Origin: Schistosoma haematobium
Lineage: Eukaryota > Platyhelminthes > Trematoda > Strigeidida > Schistosomatidae
Length of the DNA: 64,000 nt
Assembly (NCBI RefSeq): GCF_000699445.3
Contig: NC_067200.1
Span: forward strand, 14,452,510-14,516,509
Direction: 5' to 3'
Position numbers and translations under genes: made by a program. The notes under the pieces were generated by a model. That model was not told the origin of the DNA. It did no database searches and saw only the letters and a list, made by a program, of their open reading frames with translations. Of the stretch, positions 34,307 to 45,505 are shown piece after piece. How positions within the stretch are numbered: the stretch's first letter is position 1; each line of letters begins with the position of its first letter.

Positions 34307-35173
34307 TTAAATTCCTCGACATTCTCCTCCTCCTCGAAATAATGTTGGGTCCTTATGGCTCCAAATTACAACTAGTAGGACTTTATTTAAACCATGTTTC
34401 TTGTATTGACTGGAGAATCCACTAAAAATGACTAGATGATGATGAACGACCATCGACTTGAGGTCATTACTTCCAAATTCATTATGAATCTCGTTAGTAG
34501 ATAATGAGTCATTAAGAAAGTCAACGCCTAACAAAATTAAATTAGATTTTTGACCATCATTTGAAACAGCCGACATATTTTCTTCATTGTTATAAGAAGT
34601 TTCATTAAAATTATATGTATTATTCTGAGAACCAATATTTGGTACATTGTCATTAGAAATCGGATAAGTCGACTCAATATCAATTTCTGTCTTCCGGTGA
34701 TTTCGAGTAACATCTGGTACAATTGGGTTCATCGTGTTGCTCCAGTTATTTTCTGAATACGAGTCCCCACAGCTTTCTCGACTAATAGCACGTGGATCAC
34801 AATTTTGTTCGAGCTGGAGTTTATTTTCAGAGCTAGACAGAACCAGTAGCGTTTCATTCAATTCTGGACTCTGGGCTTCATCTACAGGATCTGGTTCTTG
34901 ATCATCTGGTATTGTCACAACTTCATGAGCATTTAGAACAGTATTTTCTTGCTGTGAGCCGGATACGTTACAAATATTACGTTCTGATTCAGGTATAAGG
35001 GGATGTGAATCCTCCACAGGATATGCTTCTGAATTGTCCATTGCTGCACCATTATCTGCATGATATATAGATTTCTTATTTTCTGCTTGAATGCAAAGTC
35101 TGCCCAAAACTGTTATAAATAGCTCTTGTTGCAAGGCAAACATCTTCTGCTGGTGCTGTAATATTAACCGCAA
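34307..35173 (-). CDS. LTR-element ORF, body 2
   Basis: Same frame as body 1. The A-run near its 5' end is 10 long, so the frame to the left is closed and the readable part starts at the RLILQHQQ codons. The first ATG is at MFALQQ. Confidence 0.6.
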   Translation of the reverse strand: MRLILQHQQKMFALQQELFITVLGRLCIQAENKKSIYHADNGAAMDNSEAYPVEDSHPLIPESERNICNVSGSQQENTVLNAHEVVTIPDDQEPDPVDEAQSPELNETLLVLSSSENKLQLEQNCDPRAISRESCGDSYSENNWSNTMNPIVPDVTRNHRKTEIDIESTYPISNDNVPNIGSQNNTYNFNETSYNNEENMSAVSNDGQKSNLILLGVDFLNDSLSTNEIHNEFGSNDLKSMVVHHHLVIFSGFSSQYKKHGLNKVLLVVIWSHKDPTLFRGGGECRGI

Positions 35174-35318
35174 CTGTTCGAAAGAAATCGACTTTTTTTT
35201 TTGCCAATAATATTAGCTCCAAAAATCACCGGCAATTATACAGCTAATTTATTTCCAAAATCTGAGTCACCACTTGTATTATTATTATTTCTTTGTTGCC
35301 AAAATCCCCGTCGCCAAT

Positions 35319-35902
35319 TGTTATGACCTTGAAGTTGAGGGTTCAAAACTTTTCTCCACCCCGTCGCCAATTGTTATGACCTTGGATGTCTGACTTTTCG
35401 ATCACACGACTTATCTACCAATCCGGATACGACTTATACGAATCTTCACACTAGGCCAACCAATGACGTTTAACCGGTGTGGGCAGTTTAGTGTCCTTAT
35501 TGGTCCTATGTCCTACGAGCCCTTCCACTTGAGTCCAGAACAAGATACCAGCTTCCGAATCAGAGCAGATCAGACCAGAATCAGAGCAGATCATTTATTT
35601 CAGGCATACTTAGTTTATATATCAATCACACAGACCGCAACGTACCATAAAATAGGAAATAATATTTGTACACAAATAAGCCCAAAAAGTGGCTGTGAAT
35701 GTGGGAGGCAGTAGTTAGTAAACTGAACATAACTTAAGAACCGTAAATCGTACAATAATAAATTATAGGCCAAAATAAAGCTTGTCATAAGAGGGATATA
35801 AATATACATAGTGTAATTGTTGAGTAGTTATACAATAAGAATATCAGTCCATGAATAGTCCTCGGAAGTTACCTGTAACTTAATCTCCACTCGGATATAA
35901 CA
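35319..35902 (-). repeat. LTR 3 (shared, internal to array)
   Basis: 584 bp with the same termini. The downstream base on the plus strand is the C-rich/T-rich complement of the polypurine tract. Confidence 0.88.
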
Positions 35903-35970
35903 CCTCCCCCTTTTTTTTTTTTTGAAAATTCCAACTTTAGATTCTGATTAAAAAAAAGAATTATGTGACT

Positions 35971-36885
35971 TTAAATTCCTCGACATTCTCCTCCTCCTCG
36001 AAATAATGTTGGGTCCTTATGGCTCCAAATTACAACTAGTAGGACTTTATTTAAACCATGTTTCTTGTATTGACTGGAGAATCCACTAAAAATGACTAGA
36101 TGATGATGAACGACCATCGACTTGAGGTCATTACTTCCAAATTCATTATGAATCTCGTTAGTAGATAATGAGTCATTAAGAAAGTCAACGCCTAACAAAA
36201 TTAAATTAGATTTTTGACCATCATTTGAAACAGCCGACATATTTTCTTCATTGTTATAAGAAGTTTCATTAAAATTATATGTATTATTCTGAGAACCAAT
36301 ATTTGGTACATTGTCATTAGAAATCGGATAAGTCGACTCAATATCAATTTCTGTCTTCCGGTGATTTCGAGTAACATCTGGTACAATTGGGTTCATCGTG
36401 TTGCTCCAGTTATTTTCTGAATACGAGTCCCCACAGCTTTCTCGACTAATAGCACGTGGATCACAATTTTGTTCGAGCTGGAGTTTATTTTCAGAGCTAG
36501 ACAGAACCAGTAGCGTTTCATTCAATTCTGGACTCTGGGCTTCATCTACAGGATCTGGTTCTTGATCATCTGGTATTGTCACAACTTCATGAGCATTTAG
36601 AACAGTATTTTCTTGCTGTGAGCCGGATACGTTACAAATATTACGTTCTGATTCAGGTATAAGGGGATGTGAATCCTCCACAGGATATGCTTCTGAATTG
36701 TCCATTGCTGCACCATTATCTGCATGATATATAGATTTCTTATTTTCTGCTTGAATGCAAAGTCTGCCCAAAACTGTTATAAATAGCTCTTGTTGCAAGG
36801 CAAACATCTTCTGCTGGTGCTGTAATATTAACCGCAACTGTTCGAAAGAAATCGACTTTTTTTTTGCCAATAATATTAGCTCCAA
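35971..36885 (-). CDS. LTR-element ORF, body 3
   Basis: Same frame. The A-run is 9 long and the left extension reads ILLAKKKSISFEQ without an ATG. Confidence 0.6.
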   Translation of the reverse strand: MELILLAKKKSISFEQLRLILQHQQKMFALQQELFITVLGRLCIQAENKKSIYHADNGAAMDNSEAYPVEDSHPLIPESERNICNVSGSQQENTVLNAHEVVTIPDDQEPDPVDEAQSPELNETLLVLSSSENKLQLEQNCDPRAISRESCGDSYSENNWSNTMNPIVPDVTRNHRKTEIDIESTYPISNDNVPNIGSQNNTYNFNETSYNNEENMSAVSNDGQKSNLILLGVDFLNDSLSTNEIHNEFGSNDLKSMVVHHHLVIFSGFSSQYKKHGLNKVLLVVIWSHKDPTLFRGGGECRGI

Positions 36886-36981
36886 AAATCACCGGCAATT
36901 ATACAGCTAATTTATTTCCAAAATCTGAGTCACCACTTGTATTATTATTATTTCTTTGTTGCCAAAATCCCCGTCGCCAAT

Positions 36982-37565
36982 TGTTATGACCTTGAAGTTG
37001 AGGGTTCAAAACTTTTCTCCACCCCGTCGCCAATTGTTATGACCTTGGATGTCTGACTTTTCGATCACACGACTTATCTACCAATCCGGATACGACTTAT
37101 ACGAATCTTCACACTAGGCCAACCAATGACGTTTAACCGGTGTGGGCAGTTTAGTGTCCTTATTGGTCCTATGTCCTACGAGCCCTTCCACTTGAGTCCA
37201 GAACAAGATACCAGCTTCCGAATCAGAGCAGATCAGACCAGAATCAGAGCAGATCATTTATTTCAGGCATACTTAGTTTATATATCAATCACACAGACCG
37301 CAACGTACCATAAAATAGGAAATAATATTTGTACACAAATAAGCCCAAAAAGTGGCTGTGAATGTGGGAGGCAGTAGTTAGTAAACTGAACATAACTTAA
37401 GAACCGTAAATCGTACAATAATAAATTATAGGCCAAAATAAAGCTTGTCATAAGAGGGATATAAATATACATAGTGTAATTGTTGAGTAGTTATACAATA
37501 AGAATATCAGTCCATGAATAGTCCTCGGAAGTTACCTGTAACTTAATCTCCACTCGGATATAACA
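36982..37565 (-). repeat. LTR 4 (shared, internal to array)
   Basis: 584 bp with the same termini and the same 53 bp duplicated end. Confidence 0.88.
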
Positions 37566-37631
37566 CCTCCCCCTTTTTTTTTTTGAAAATTCCAACTTTA
37601 GATTCTGATTAAAAAAAAGAATTATGTGACT

Positions 37632-38498
37632 TTAAATTCCTCGACATTCTCCTCCTCCTCGAAATAATGTTGGGTCCTTATGGCTCCAAATTACAACTAG
37701 TAGGACTTTATTTAAACCATGTTTCTTGTATTGACTGGAGAATCCACTAAAAATGACTAGATGATGATGAACGACCATCGACTTGAGGTCATTACTTCCA
37801 AATTCATTATGAATCTCGTTAGTAGATAATGAGTCATTAAGAAAGTCAACGCCTAACAAAATTAAATTAGATTTTTGACCATCATTTGAAACAGCCGACA
37901 TATTTTCTTCATTGTTATAAGAAGTTTCATTAAAATTATATGTATTATTCTGAGAACCAATATTTGGTACATTGTCATTAGAAATCGGATAAGTCGACTC
38001 AATATCAATTTCTGTCTTCCGGTGATTTCGAGTAACATCTGGTACAATTGGGTTCATCGTGTTGCTCCAGTTATTTTCTGAATACGAGTCCCCACAGCTT
38101 TCTCGACTAATAGCACGTGGATCACAATTTTGTTCGAGCTGGAGTTTATTTTCAGAGCTAGACAGAACCAGTAGCGTTTCATTCAATTCTGGACTCTGGG
38201 CTTCATCTACAGGATCTGGTTCTTGATCATCTGGTATTGTCACAACTTCATGAGCATTTAGAACAGTATTTTCTTGCTGTGAGCCGGATACGTTACAAAT
38301 ATTACGTTCTGATTCAGGTATAAGGGGATGTGAATCCTCCACAGGATATGCTTCTGAATTGTCCATTGCTGCACCATTATCTGCATGATATATAGATTTC
38401 TTATTTTCTGCTTGAATGCAAAGTCTGCCCAAAACTGTTATAAATAGCTCTTGTTGCAAGGCAAACATCTTCTGCTGGTGCTGTAATATTAACCGCAA
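37632..38498 (-). CDS. LTR-element ORF, body 4
   Basis: Same frame. The A-run is 10 long, as in body 2. This body follows the outermost 5' LTR, so it is the one nearest a presumptive transcription start. Confidence 0.6.
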   Translation of the reverse strand: MRLILQHQQKMFALQQELFITVLGRLCIQAENKKSIYHADNGAAMDNSEAYPVEDSHPLIPESERNICNVSGSQQENTVLNAHEVVTIPDDQEPDPVDEAQSPELNETLLVLSSSENKLQLEQNCDPRAISRESCGDSYSENNWSNTMNPIVPDVTRNHRKTEIDIESTYPISNDNVPNIGSQNNTYNFNETSYNNEENMSAVSNDGQKSNLILLGVDFLNDSLSTNEIHNEFGSNDLKSMVVHHHLVIFSGFSSQYKKHGLNKVLLVVIWSHKDPTLFRGGGECRGI

Positions 38499-38630
38499 CT
38501 GTTCGAAAGAAATCGACTTTTTTTTTTGCCAATAATATTAGCTCCAAAAATCACCGGCAATTATACAGCTAATTTATTTCCAAAATCTGAGTCACCACTT
38601 GTATTATTATTATTTCTTTGTTGCCAAAAT

Positions 38631-38643
38631 CCCCGTCGCCAAT
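38631..38643 (-). promoter_or_regulatory. Primer binding site of LTR element (body 4)
   Basis: On the minus strand ATTGGCGACGGGG follows the LTR end at once. TGG pairs with the CCA end of a tRNA and GCGACGGGG would pair with its acceptor stem. The tRNA was not identified. The same site follows LTRs 2, 3 and 4. Confidence 0.65.
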
Positions 38644-39227
38644 TGTTATGACCTTGAAGTTGAGGGTTCAAAACTTTTCTCCACCCCGTCGCCAATTGTT
38701 ATGACCTTGGATGTCTGACTTTTCGATCACACGACTTATCTACCAATCCGGATACGACTTATACGAATCTTCACACTAGGCCAACCAATGACGTTTAACC
38801 GGTGTGGGCAGTTTAGTGTCCTTATTGGTCCTATGTCCTACGAGCCCTTCCACTTGAGTCCAGAACAAGATACCAGCTTCCGAATCAGAGCAGATCAGAC
38901 CAGAATCAGAGCAGATCATTTATTTCAGGCATACTTAGTTTATATATCAATCACACAGACCGCAACGTACCATAAAATAGGAAATAATATTTGTACACAA
39001 ATAAGCCCAAAAAGTGGCTGTGAATGTGGGAGGCAGTAGTTAGTAAACTGAACATAACTTAAGAACCGTAAATCGTACAATAATAAATTATAGGCCAAAA
39101 TAAAGCTTGTCATAAGAGGGATATAAATATACATAGTGTAATTGTTGAGTAGTTATACAATAAGAATATCAGTCCATGAATAGTCCTCGGAAGTTACCTG
39201 TAACTTAATCTCCACTCGGATATAACA
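38644..39227 (-). repeat. LTR 5 (terminal 5' LTR)
   Basis: 584 bp. It ends ATATAACA and is followed at once by GATAG. On the minus strand this is the first LTR, so a transcript would start here. Confidence 0.88.
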
Positions 39228-39232
39228 GATAG
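39228..39232. repeat. Target-site duplication, right (GATAG)
   Basis: It matches 31990-31994 exactly. No such pair flanks any of the inner LTRs. Confidence 0.85.
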
Positions 39233-42200
39233 TAAACCACGGATATATACATGGTCATCCAATTTCCTCTCTAGAATTCGCTTAAATGTAGAGAAGAACC
39301 ATAACAGACCGTTTTGTGTATATGTTTGCATGTAATTTCGACTATTTCCAATCAATATTCCGTTGAATTTTCGGTCTTCGATGAGGCTTTTATAACTCGC
39401 TTTGTTTTCAATTTTGGTTTTTTTTGAAGTTTTACCTAGATGTGCGATTTTAATAACCACATAAATTGAGTATCAATTGACCTCTTACTTGGACAGATGT
39501 TTCGTGGTTTTCTCTAATCTGTTTTATGATTTTTGGACTGTTTTCTTTGATTTGTTCAAGAAAGGGTAGGATGGAATTCCACGAGTGGCAGGTAAAATGA
39601 AGTGCTTTTTGAAATAACTCGAAGTTTTCACTCCTTTTGAATTTCTAGGAATGAGCTCTCGACTCTAACAGTGGTTTGGGTTTTATGATCGTGTGTGTGA
39701 CTTAAGCAAAGAAAAACAATAATCACGGTAGAAAAATGGCAGTGGTAGGCTTGAAAGTCTATTCAAGGTAGTTATCCGTTTGATCTCAAATGAGAGTCTA
39801 CATTGTGTATTGAGAAAGTTCCATTAAAATTCGTTTTACCGCAATGTTGTTCGAGTTCTATCACATACTTTTGAGTCATTAAAAGGTATGACCCCAGGAC
39901 CTTAAATAACAGGTGAGCAACAACTAATATATGTCTCCTCATTTTGTAATCACCATGTAATTCCCTACATAAATCGGAGAAAAATTTTATTAGGATGCTA
40001 TATTTATTGTATGAGTTTAAAACACCAAATGTATATCTCGAACATGAAGCATATGTTGCCAAGACAAATCCAAGTGCTATAAAACAACTGGAAAAACGGA
40101 ATTATACTTCGTCTAAGGAAGATTGACTAAATCACCTTCACTGATTCCCATATCATAAATTGCCGAGGTGAAATGTTATTTTACATTTCCATACGCCAAA
40201 CAGCGTTGCTAAAACTACTGTGGTTTTGTGCTACTTCTACTGTGGTAAACGAAGACCTGGTGAAGATAATCAATTTTATTATCTAAAACAAAATTACTAA
40301 ATCACAAAACTGCTAAAATGTGAAAACCATACACTAAAGGCTTCGTTTGCAAGTTGTTCATCAATTGTTCTTTAAATCCCTCATGATTTTTCCATTTCCC
40401 AATTTATTTCTGTTTCCCTTTCCGTTTAATTCGGTTCATTTTTCTCAACCTTGCTTTAACAGAACTTCCCCTTCTGGTCGGTGTTACATACTGTATATAT
40501 CTACCAATATAAATAGCATGCATCACACTGCTTAGGATTGATAATCTGAGTGGACTCCGTCAAAAACCTAGAAAATCGACTTCAAATAAGTTGGTTATGT
40601 GATCACATGGGATAACAGCATCAACATCATCTGCCAATAACTCTGGTATGTCATTCATTCCAAACAAAAGTACAGTACCTAAGAGATATTTAAGTGCCAA
40701 GATATCAGTATAGGGGCTTCGTGTGGCTAGTGAGAATCAAGATACGGCATGCAGTCATCAGCTCAAACAGACTTCTCATGCTTATTCAGTATGCCACTAA
40801 GAGTGCTGGGGAGATCTTGCCTGACGCAAAATAAATGATAAATGAAAAAGTGTAGATAACTGGAACTTTCAAGATACAAAACTGAATGACAGGTTTATGA
40901 GTAACTTATCACAACCTTATAACAACTACAAACCTCTTAAAATGCTGTGTCGTATTAATACATAGCAGGACCAGAATTCTAACATAATAATTCCGAATTC
41001 GGACCTGGTGTGCGACATGGACGTGATTCCACTTTTGTAAAAGATTATGAAAACTGCACTCATAGTGCAATACTAAAACAAATAAACTTTATCATTAACC
41101 CTCTGCAACATCTACATGAATGTGTTGTCTTTTATCTACATTGGTTTCGTTTTCTTAAAAATTACCATTGAAAAACATAGTTTCTGCAAACCAATGTTAT
41201 AAATTGTAGATCATACCTATAAAAATGACATGTACCCACCCTAGCCCAAATATATCGTATGAAGGGCGGTAGATACATCATTAGGTAGTGGTTCATGTGA
41301 AAGTTAAAAATTACGATGAATATCAACACGACTGAATAATTGTCTTGAAAACATAAATCAGAAACGTGCGTAATTATTTTAAATAGAGTAGAATGCAGAA
41401 GGAATGGTTTTTTAGCCTCACGGTCCGTGAAACTGGACAAATGATAATTGAGCAGATTTACACTTGACATTTAACATGCAGAGGTCAGAAATGATGAGCA
41501 CGGAACACTTGATTCATATTGCATGACTCGCCCATGAAGATGTGATCACTCTATGTAACCTCTTCTTTTTTCTAACAAATTCTTCAAAAATTCTTAGCAG
41601 CAATCACTGTCACTATACGACGGGTTAGCGTAGATAATAATGTGACTTCCACGTAAGGTGTGGTAGGTAGGGTTGTAGAATTATGGTCTACTTCGATATT
41701 AGTACTACTCTAATAATATACCTAATCCTAAAGTTGTAAATTTGTCATGATGTAACTGCCTAATCTATAAGATCTTACGTGTATGTCACACCATTATCTA
41801 CCCTAACATATTCGTACGGCAACAATCATCAATATATGATGAAGAACAGATTTATTCTGGAGATAAAACAATATGCTTGATATCGATAAAAGACTGTTAC
41901 ATAAGTTGGATCACGCCTGCAAGGCCAAGCCACGCCATTCGACCAACATGAACTAATTGAATTCATTCTTACCTCCTTCTCCACCGTTGGGTTTCGATCC
42001 GTGTTAAATATTGAATACCTATTTTCTCAGTCGTCTCGTGTTCATCTTTGAGGATTGTGTGGTTAGGGTACAATGCAACTACAAGGTAGTAACATCATGG
42101 AAAGACTACAACTATAGAATAAGTTAATTATCGTAATAATAAGGAAAAATGCACCTAGTACCAACTGACATTAAGGACTAGATAGACATAATAGTGGTCA

Positions 42201-44154
42201 CTATTTACCGATCAACCAGTTTAAATGTCTCATTCCCATAGGGTCAGTCGATGCCAAATTACCTGTCTTAAGGACCGAAAATATGAAGTTGTGCGATGAT
42301 GGCCTGAATCCGAAAAGCTACTGAAGATGACACAGGTATTCAGTGTTCGACAACGCTTTTACCAGCAATACCTAATATAATTCGTACCCACCAAGAGAAA
42401 TCAAAAGACAGAGTCAAGGAGATCGGAAGAGTGTATTTGGCGATAACCAATATATCGGAATTCTCTGATCTAATCTGGCTAGCGATTGCGGTAGATGTTG
42501 AGCACAGCGTTACCACACGCGATCTGGTGCGGATGCATGACCGAGCGCCTTCAGCTAGATGAGTCCACTGAAACATATGGTCAGCATCCAATGTTGAAAA
42601 CTTAAAGAGCTATTTATTTTGCGGATTTATTTACCGCTACACTAAATCAGTCTTTTCATGATCTCAGACACGCCATGCTTACGAGTGTCAACTAGCAAGA
42701 AATGTGAAGTAAGACTTACGTGCAGAATATCTTGCACCATACACAATCAAGACAAAGGGACTGTGAACTGAGAAGTCATCTTGTTGTGGTAATACTGACT
42801 TCAACAACTTTAGGAAATTCACAGATACTTCGCAAACTACGTTGCTTATCTATTTTCACTTTATTAAAATCCACGGTAAATTTCAAAAGATTGGCAAAAA
42901 AATGTATCCTTTCCTCAATTGTCTGGAGAAAATATGGAGGGCAAATGAACAGATGCGAAGAGGTAGTGTTTCATTCAGTGTTCTGAAAGATGTTGAAAAA
43001 ATTGATGTTTAACGACTTAGATATCCTCATCTTTCCAGGTAGGCTAGATACAGAATGTTGGGAGGATAAGCCTTGAAATCCAAGATTTGAAATAGTGAGG
43101 TTTGGAAGATTAACTCTGTAGATGTAATCTCTCAAAAACCTTGACTGTGCGCTCTGTGAACGAACGTAGTCACGAATGAACTTATAAGAGGATCAACATC
43201 GAACTTGGTCGCTTCCGTGGAAACATGTACTAAAACACGCATGACTTTCAAATTATTGGTTTTATGTTTACTTCTCGTTTATATAATATTGAAAGGCTTT
43301 AAGGTGGTTGTAGTAGGTTTGTTGCCATGAGGGTGAATTCGTGGAGAGTGAGTGCCTTATTTCAATTAGGAAAACCATGCAACACTCAATATCGGATAAA
43401 AGGGACATAGTGCCAACAAAAAATAAGGAAGTAGATAAATATCTTAACTATAATGTTTCGATCCTAATAGGAGATTCTCAGCTTAATTTCATTCACCTAA
43501 ATTGGGCTGCTACAAACTCACGTCTCACACGGTAGTTATGCTAGTTTTGACAAGGTTTTCAATGTACAAGTAGTAGGTATAACGTTATACACCGAAAGGA
43601 GCTTACGACTGCAATCAAGTATGTCGAGGGCAAGCGACAGTGAGACAACAAAATCTATTAGTAATTGTGGTTATGACTTGACAATAATTTTGATAACACG
43701 TCGTCGTCCAAGTTATACTGAGGATAAATCCTCTAAGTCAGATCTACACGTGGATTAATGCAGTTAATTATCTGATTGTAGGGGACCGAAACGTGTCAAA
43801 CATCAAGATAATAGGACCCGAAATTTAAGTCGTTGTTATCACTATTATCCGGAATTAAGCTTACTCTATTTTACAGTGCATCATGAAATCAACTATTGGA
43901 CTTGATCCTTACTTATATTCATAACTGAGTTTCAATTCTCACACTCGTTAACAACTAGAGATCAAATCTTTTGTACTGTAACTCACCAAATTACGTGATA
44001 TGTGTCGGTGATCTGTGGCTTACTCCAGTTGGTCAGGAATAACATGATCATCCCTAGCTCACTTTGAAATCACACCTCGAGGTTAGCATCAAACGTGAAT
44101 TACTTTTCGTCATGTCCAGGTACCATGGCTACTTTGATGACTGTATAATTAAAA
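39233..44154. other. Gene-free stretch, nothing recognised
   Basis: About 4.9 kb of AT-rich DNA. The minus-strand frame at 39194-39460 straddles the array edge and so cannot be a native gene as it stands. No exon with matching splice phase, RNA gene or known repeat was seen. Confidence 0.45.
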
Positions 44155-44385
44155 CGTAACGTTACTATAGAAATGTGTTTTTAAGAATAGGTACAAGAAC
44201 AGCGTGTGACCACCGCTGCATGGGCAAGTTCATAGCGTGCAACTGAATGATGAACGTTGGTTTTACCTGGCCTTAACGAGAATCAGTAAACTATTCGACA
44301 TTTAGAAACCTGAATATAAAATGATTTGGCTAGGGCCCAGTGACATTTCACTCACCCTAGAGTATTCTTACCAGTACTAAAATAT
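44155..44385 (+). repeat. Unclassified dispersed repeat, copy 1
   Basis: Shared blocks with 45287-45505 include GACCACTGC-like text, CATGGGCAAGTTCATAGCGT, and CTAGGGCCCAGTGACATTTC followed by ACTCACCCT. The two copies are diverged but colinear over about 220 bp. No coding motif or terminal structure is visible. Confidence 0.55.
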
Positions 44386-44454
44386 GCGTGACTTTGTGCT
44401 GATCGTCCCTGGTCTAAGAATATAAGTTATACAGCTTGGGATAGTTGTCTGTTT

Positions 44455-44515
44455 TTAGGTGTAAAATCCATGGATTTTAGCAAATCATTCGATAAAGTAT
44501 TTCATGTAACACGTA
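44455..44515 (+). pseudogene. Non-LTR reverse transcriptase scrap
   Basis: The frame reads VKSMDFSKSFDKVFH, close to the DFSKAFDKVPH motif A of CR1/Jockey-type LINEs and distinct from families A and B here. About 60 bp is recognisable. Confidence 0.45.
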
Positions 44516-45286
44516 AAAACAAGCCTTCGAATTTTGAAATCAGAAGCACAACACACTGTTGCATCGATAGAGTTTGTGCAGTATAAGGAAGAGAATCAGA
44601 ATAAAAGGGCTTAATTCGTAATAGAAATATACCATAATAGCACTCCATAAGATGTCGACTTAGATCATACACAGTTCGTACTCAACTTTAACGCAATGAA
44701 AAATCTCTGTAGATTGTTACCATTCTTTTTACATGAAAGCGATGTATGTGTTTGGGGTAAAATATCCGGTGAAATTGAAAGGCTAGACTCCAGGCGGAAT
44801 TCGGAAAAGTCTATTGAATAGTTCAAAATTTGATGTCCAGAAAAGACTCCTCCCACCAAAAACATACTATTACGAGCCAGGAATAGCAATAATAAAGAGT
44901 TCTTTATCAACAGTACACCACTGTCAAAAGTTATGTGACAAAAATTCATGATATGGAAACAACTGCGTGTCATAAAGTAAAAGTCGCCAGAGAGTCGCAT
45001 TTCTACGGTCACTTACCAAAGCTTTTGAATTTTCTGACTGATAAACGTTTCAAAGTTTCATAAGCTACCAATATCACATCTAAGAAGCTAGCTTATGTTT
45101 AAGTGAATTATAGATCATCAATGTAGATTATCTATGACGAATGATTGGGGGCCTACTAGTGTTAGACGGGAATGGTGTGGCGAACCAGCTTCAGTTGAAG
45201 TCACAAATCGCGATCAGCACCTTACGTCGATTACCCCATCGACGTATTAAGGTACTATAGATGTTTTGAAGGCTGTACAACACAAA

Positions 45287-45505
45287 GGACGTTATTACAG
45301 AAATATATTATTTTAAGTAGATATAAGCGAAGGTAAGACCACTGCCGTATGGGCCAGTCCATGGCATACGATTAACTGATGCGTGTTGGTCGCCCTTGAC
45401 ACTGACAGGGATCGATGATCGGTTTGATATTCAGTTACCCAACTGCCAGATTATTTACCTAGGGCCTAGTGACATTTCACTGGCCCTACAGGATTTTCAG
45501 GTCAT
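45287..45505 (+). repeat. Unclassified dispersed repeat, copy 2
   Basis: Colinear with 44155-44385: GTAAGACCACTGCCGTATGG, then CCAGTCCATGGCATACGATT, and CTAGGGCCTAGTGACATTTC followed by ACTGGCCCT. Same orientation, 1.13 kb apart. Confidence 0.55.

Larger units (their letters stand above)
31995..39227 (-). mobile_element. Tandem array of a non-autonomous LTR retrotransposon (5 LTRs, 4 bodies)
   Basis: Five 584 bp LTRs alternate with four internal regions of about 1,080 bp (start-to-start 1664, 1660, 1663 and 1662 bp). LTRs run TGTTAT to ATAACA. On the minus strand each body begins with a primer binding site (TTGGCGACGGGG) and ends with a purine tract (A-run then GGGGGAGG) right before the next LTR, which sets the orientation. 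Only the outer ends carry a target-site duplication (GATAG), so the array occupies one insertion site. The copies look identical except for homopolymer lengths. Each body holds one ~290-codon frame and no RT or integrase, so it must use enzymes from elsewhere. LTR-LTR recombination, insertion of a concatemer or an assembly repeat error could each explain the tandem form. Confidence 0.9.

Noticed and set aside
31995..39227. Array considered as a tandem gene family or a satellite
   Set aside because: LTR ends, primer binding sites, polypurine tracts and outer target-site duplication identify it as LTR retrotransposon units.
31995..39227. CRISPR-like or bacterial repeat system
   Set aside because: Repeats are 584 bp, the spacers are identical to each other, and the genome is eukaryotic.
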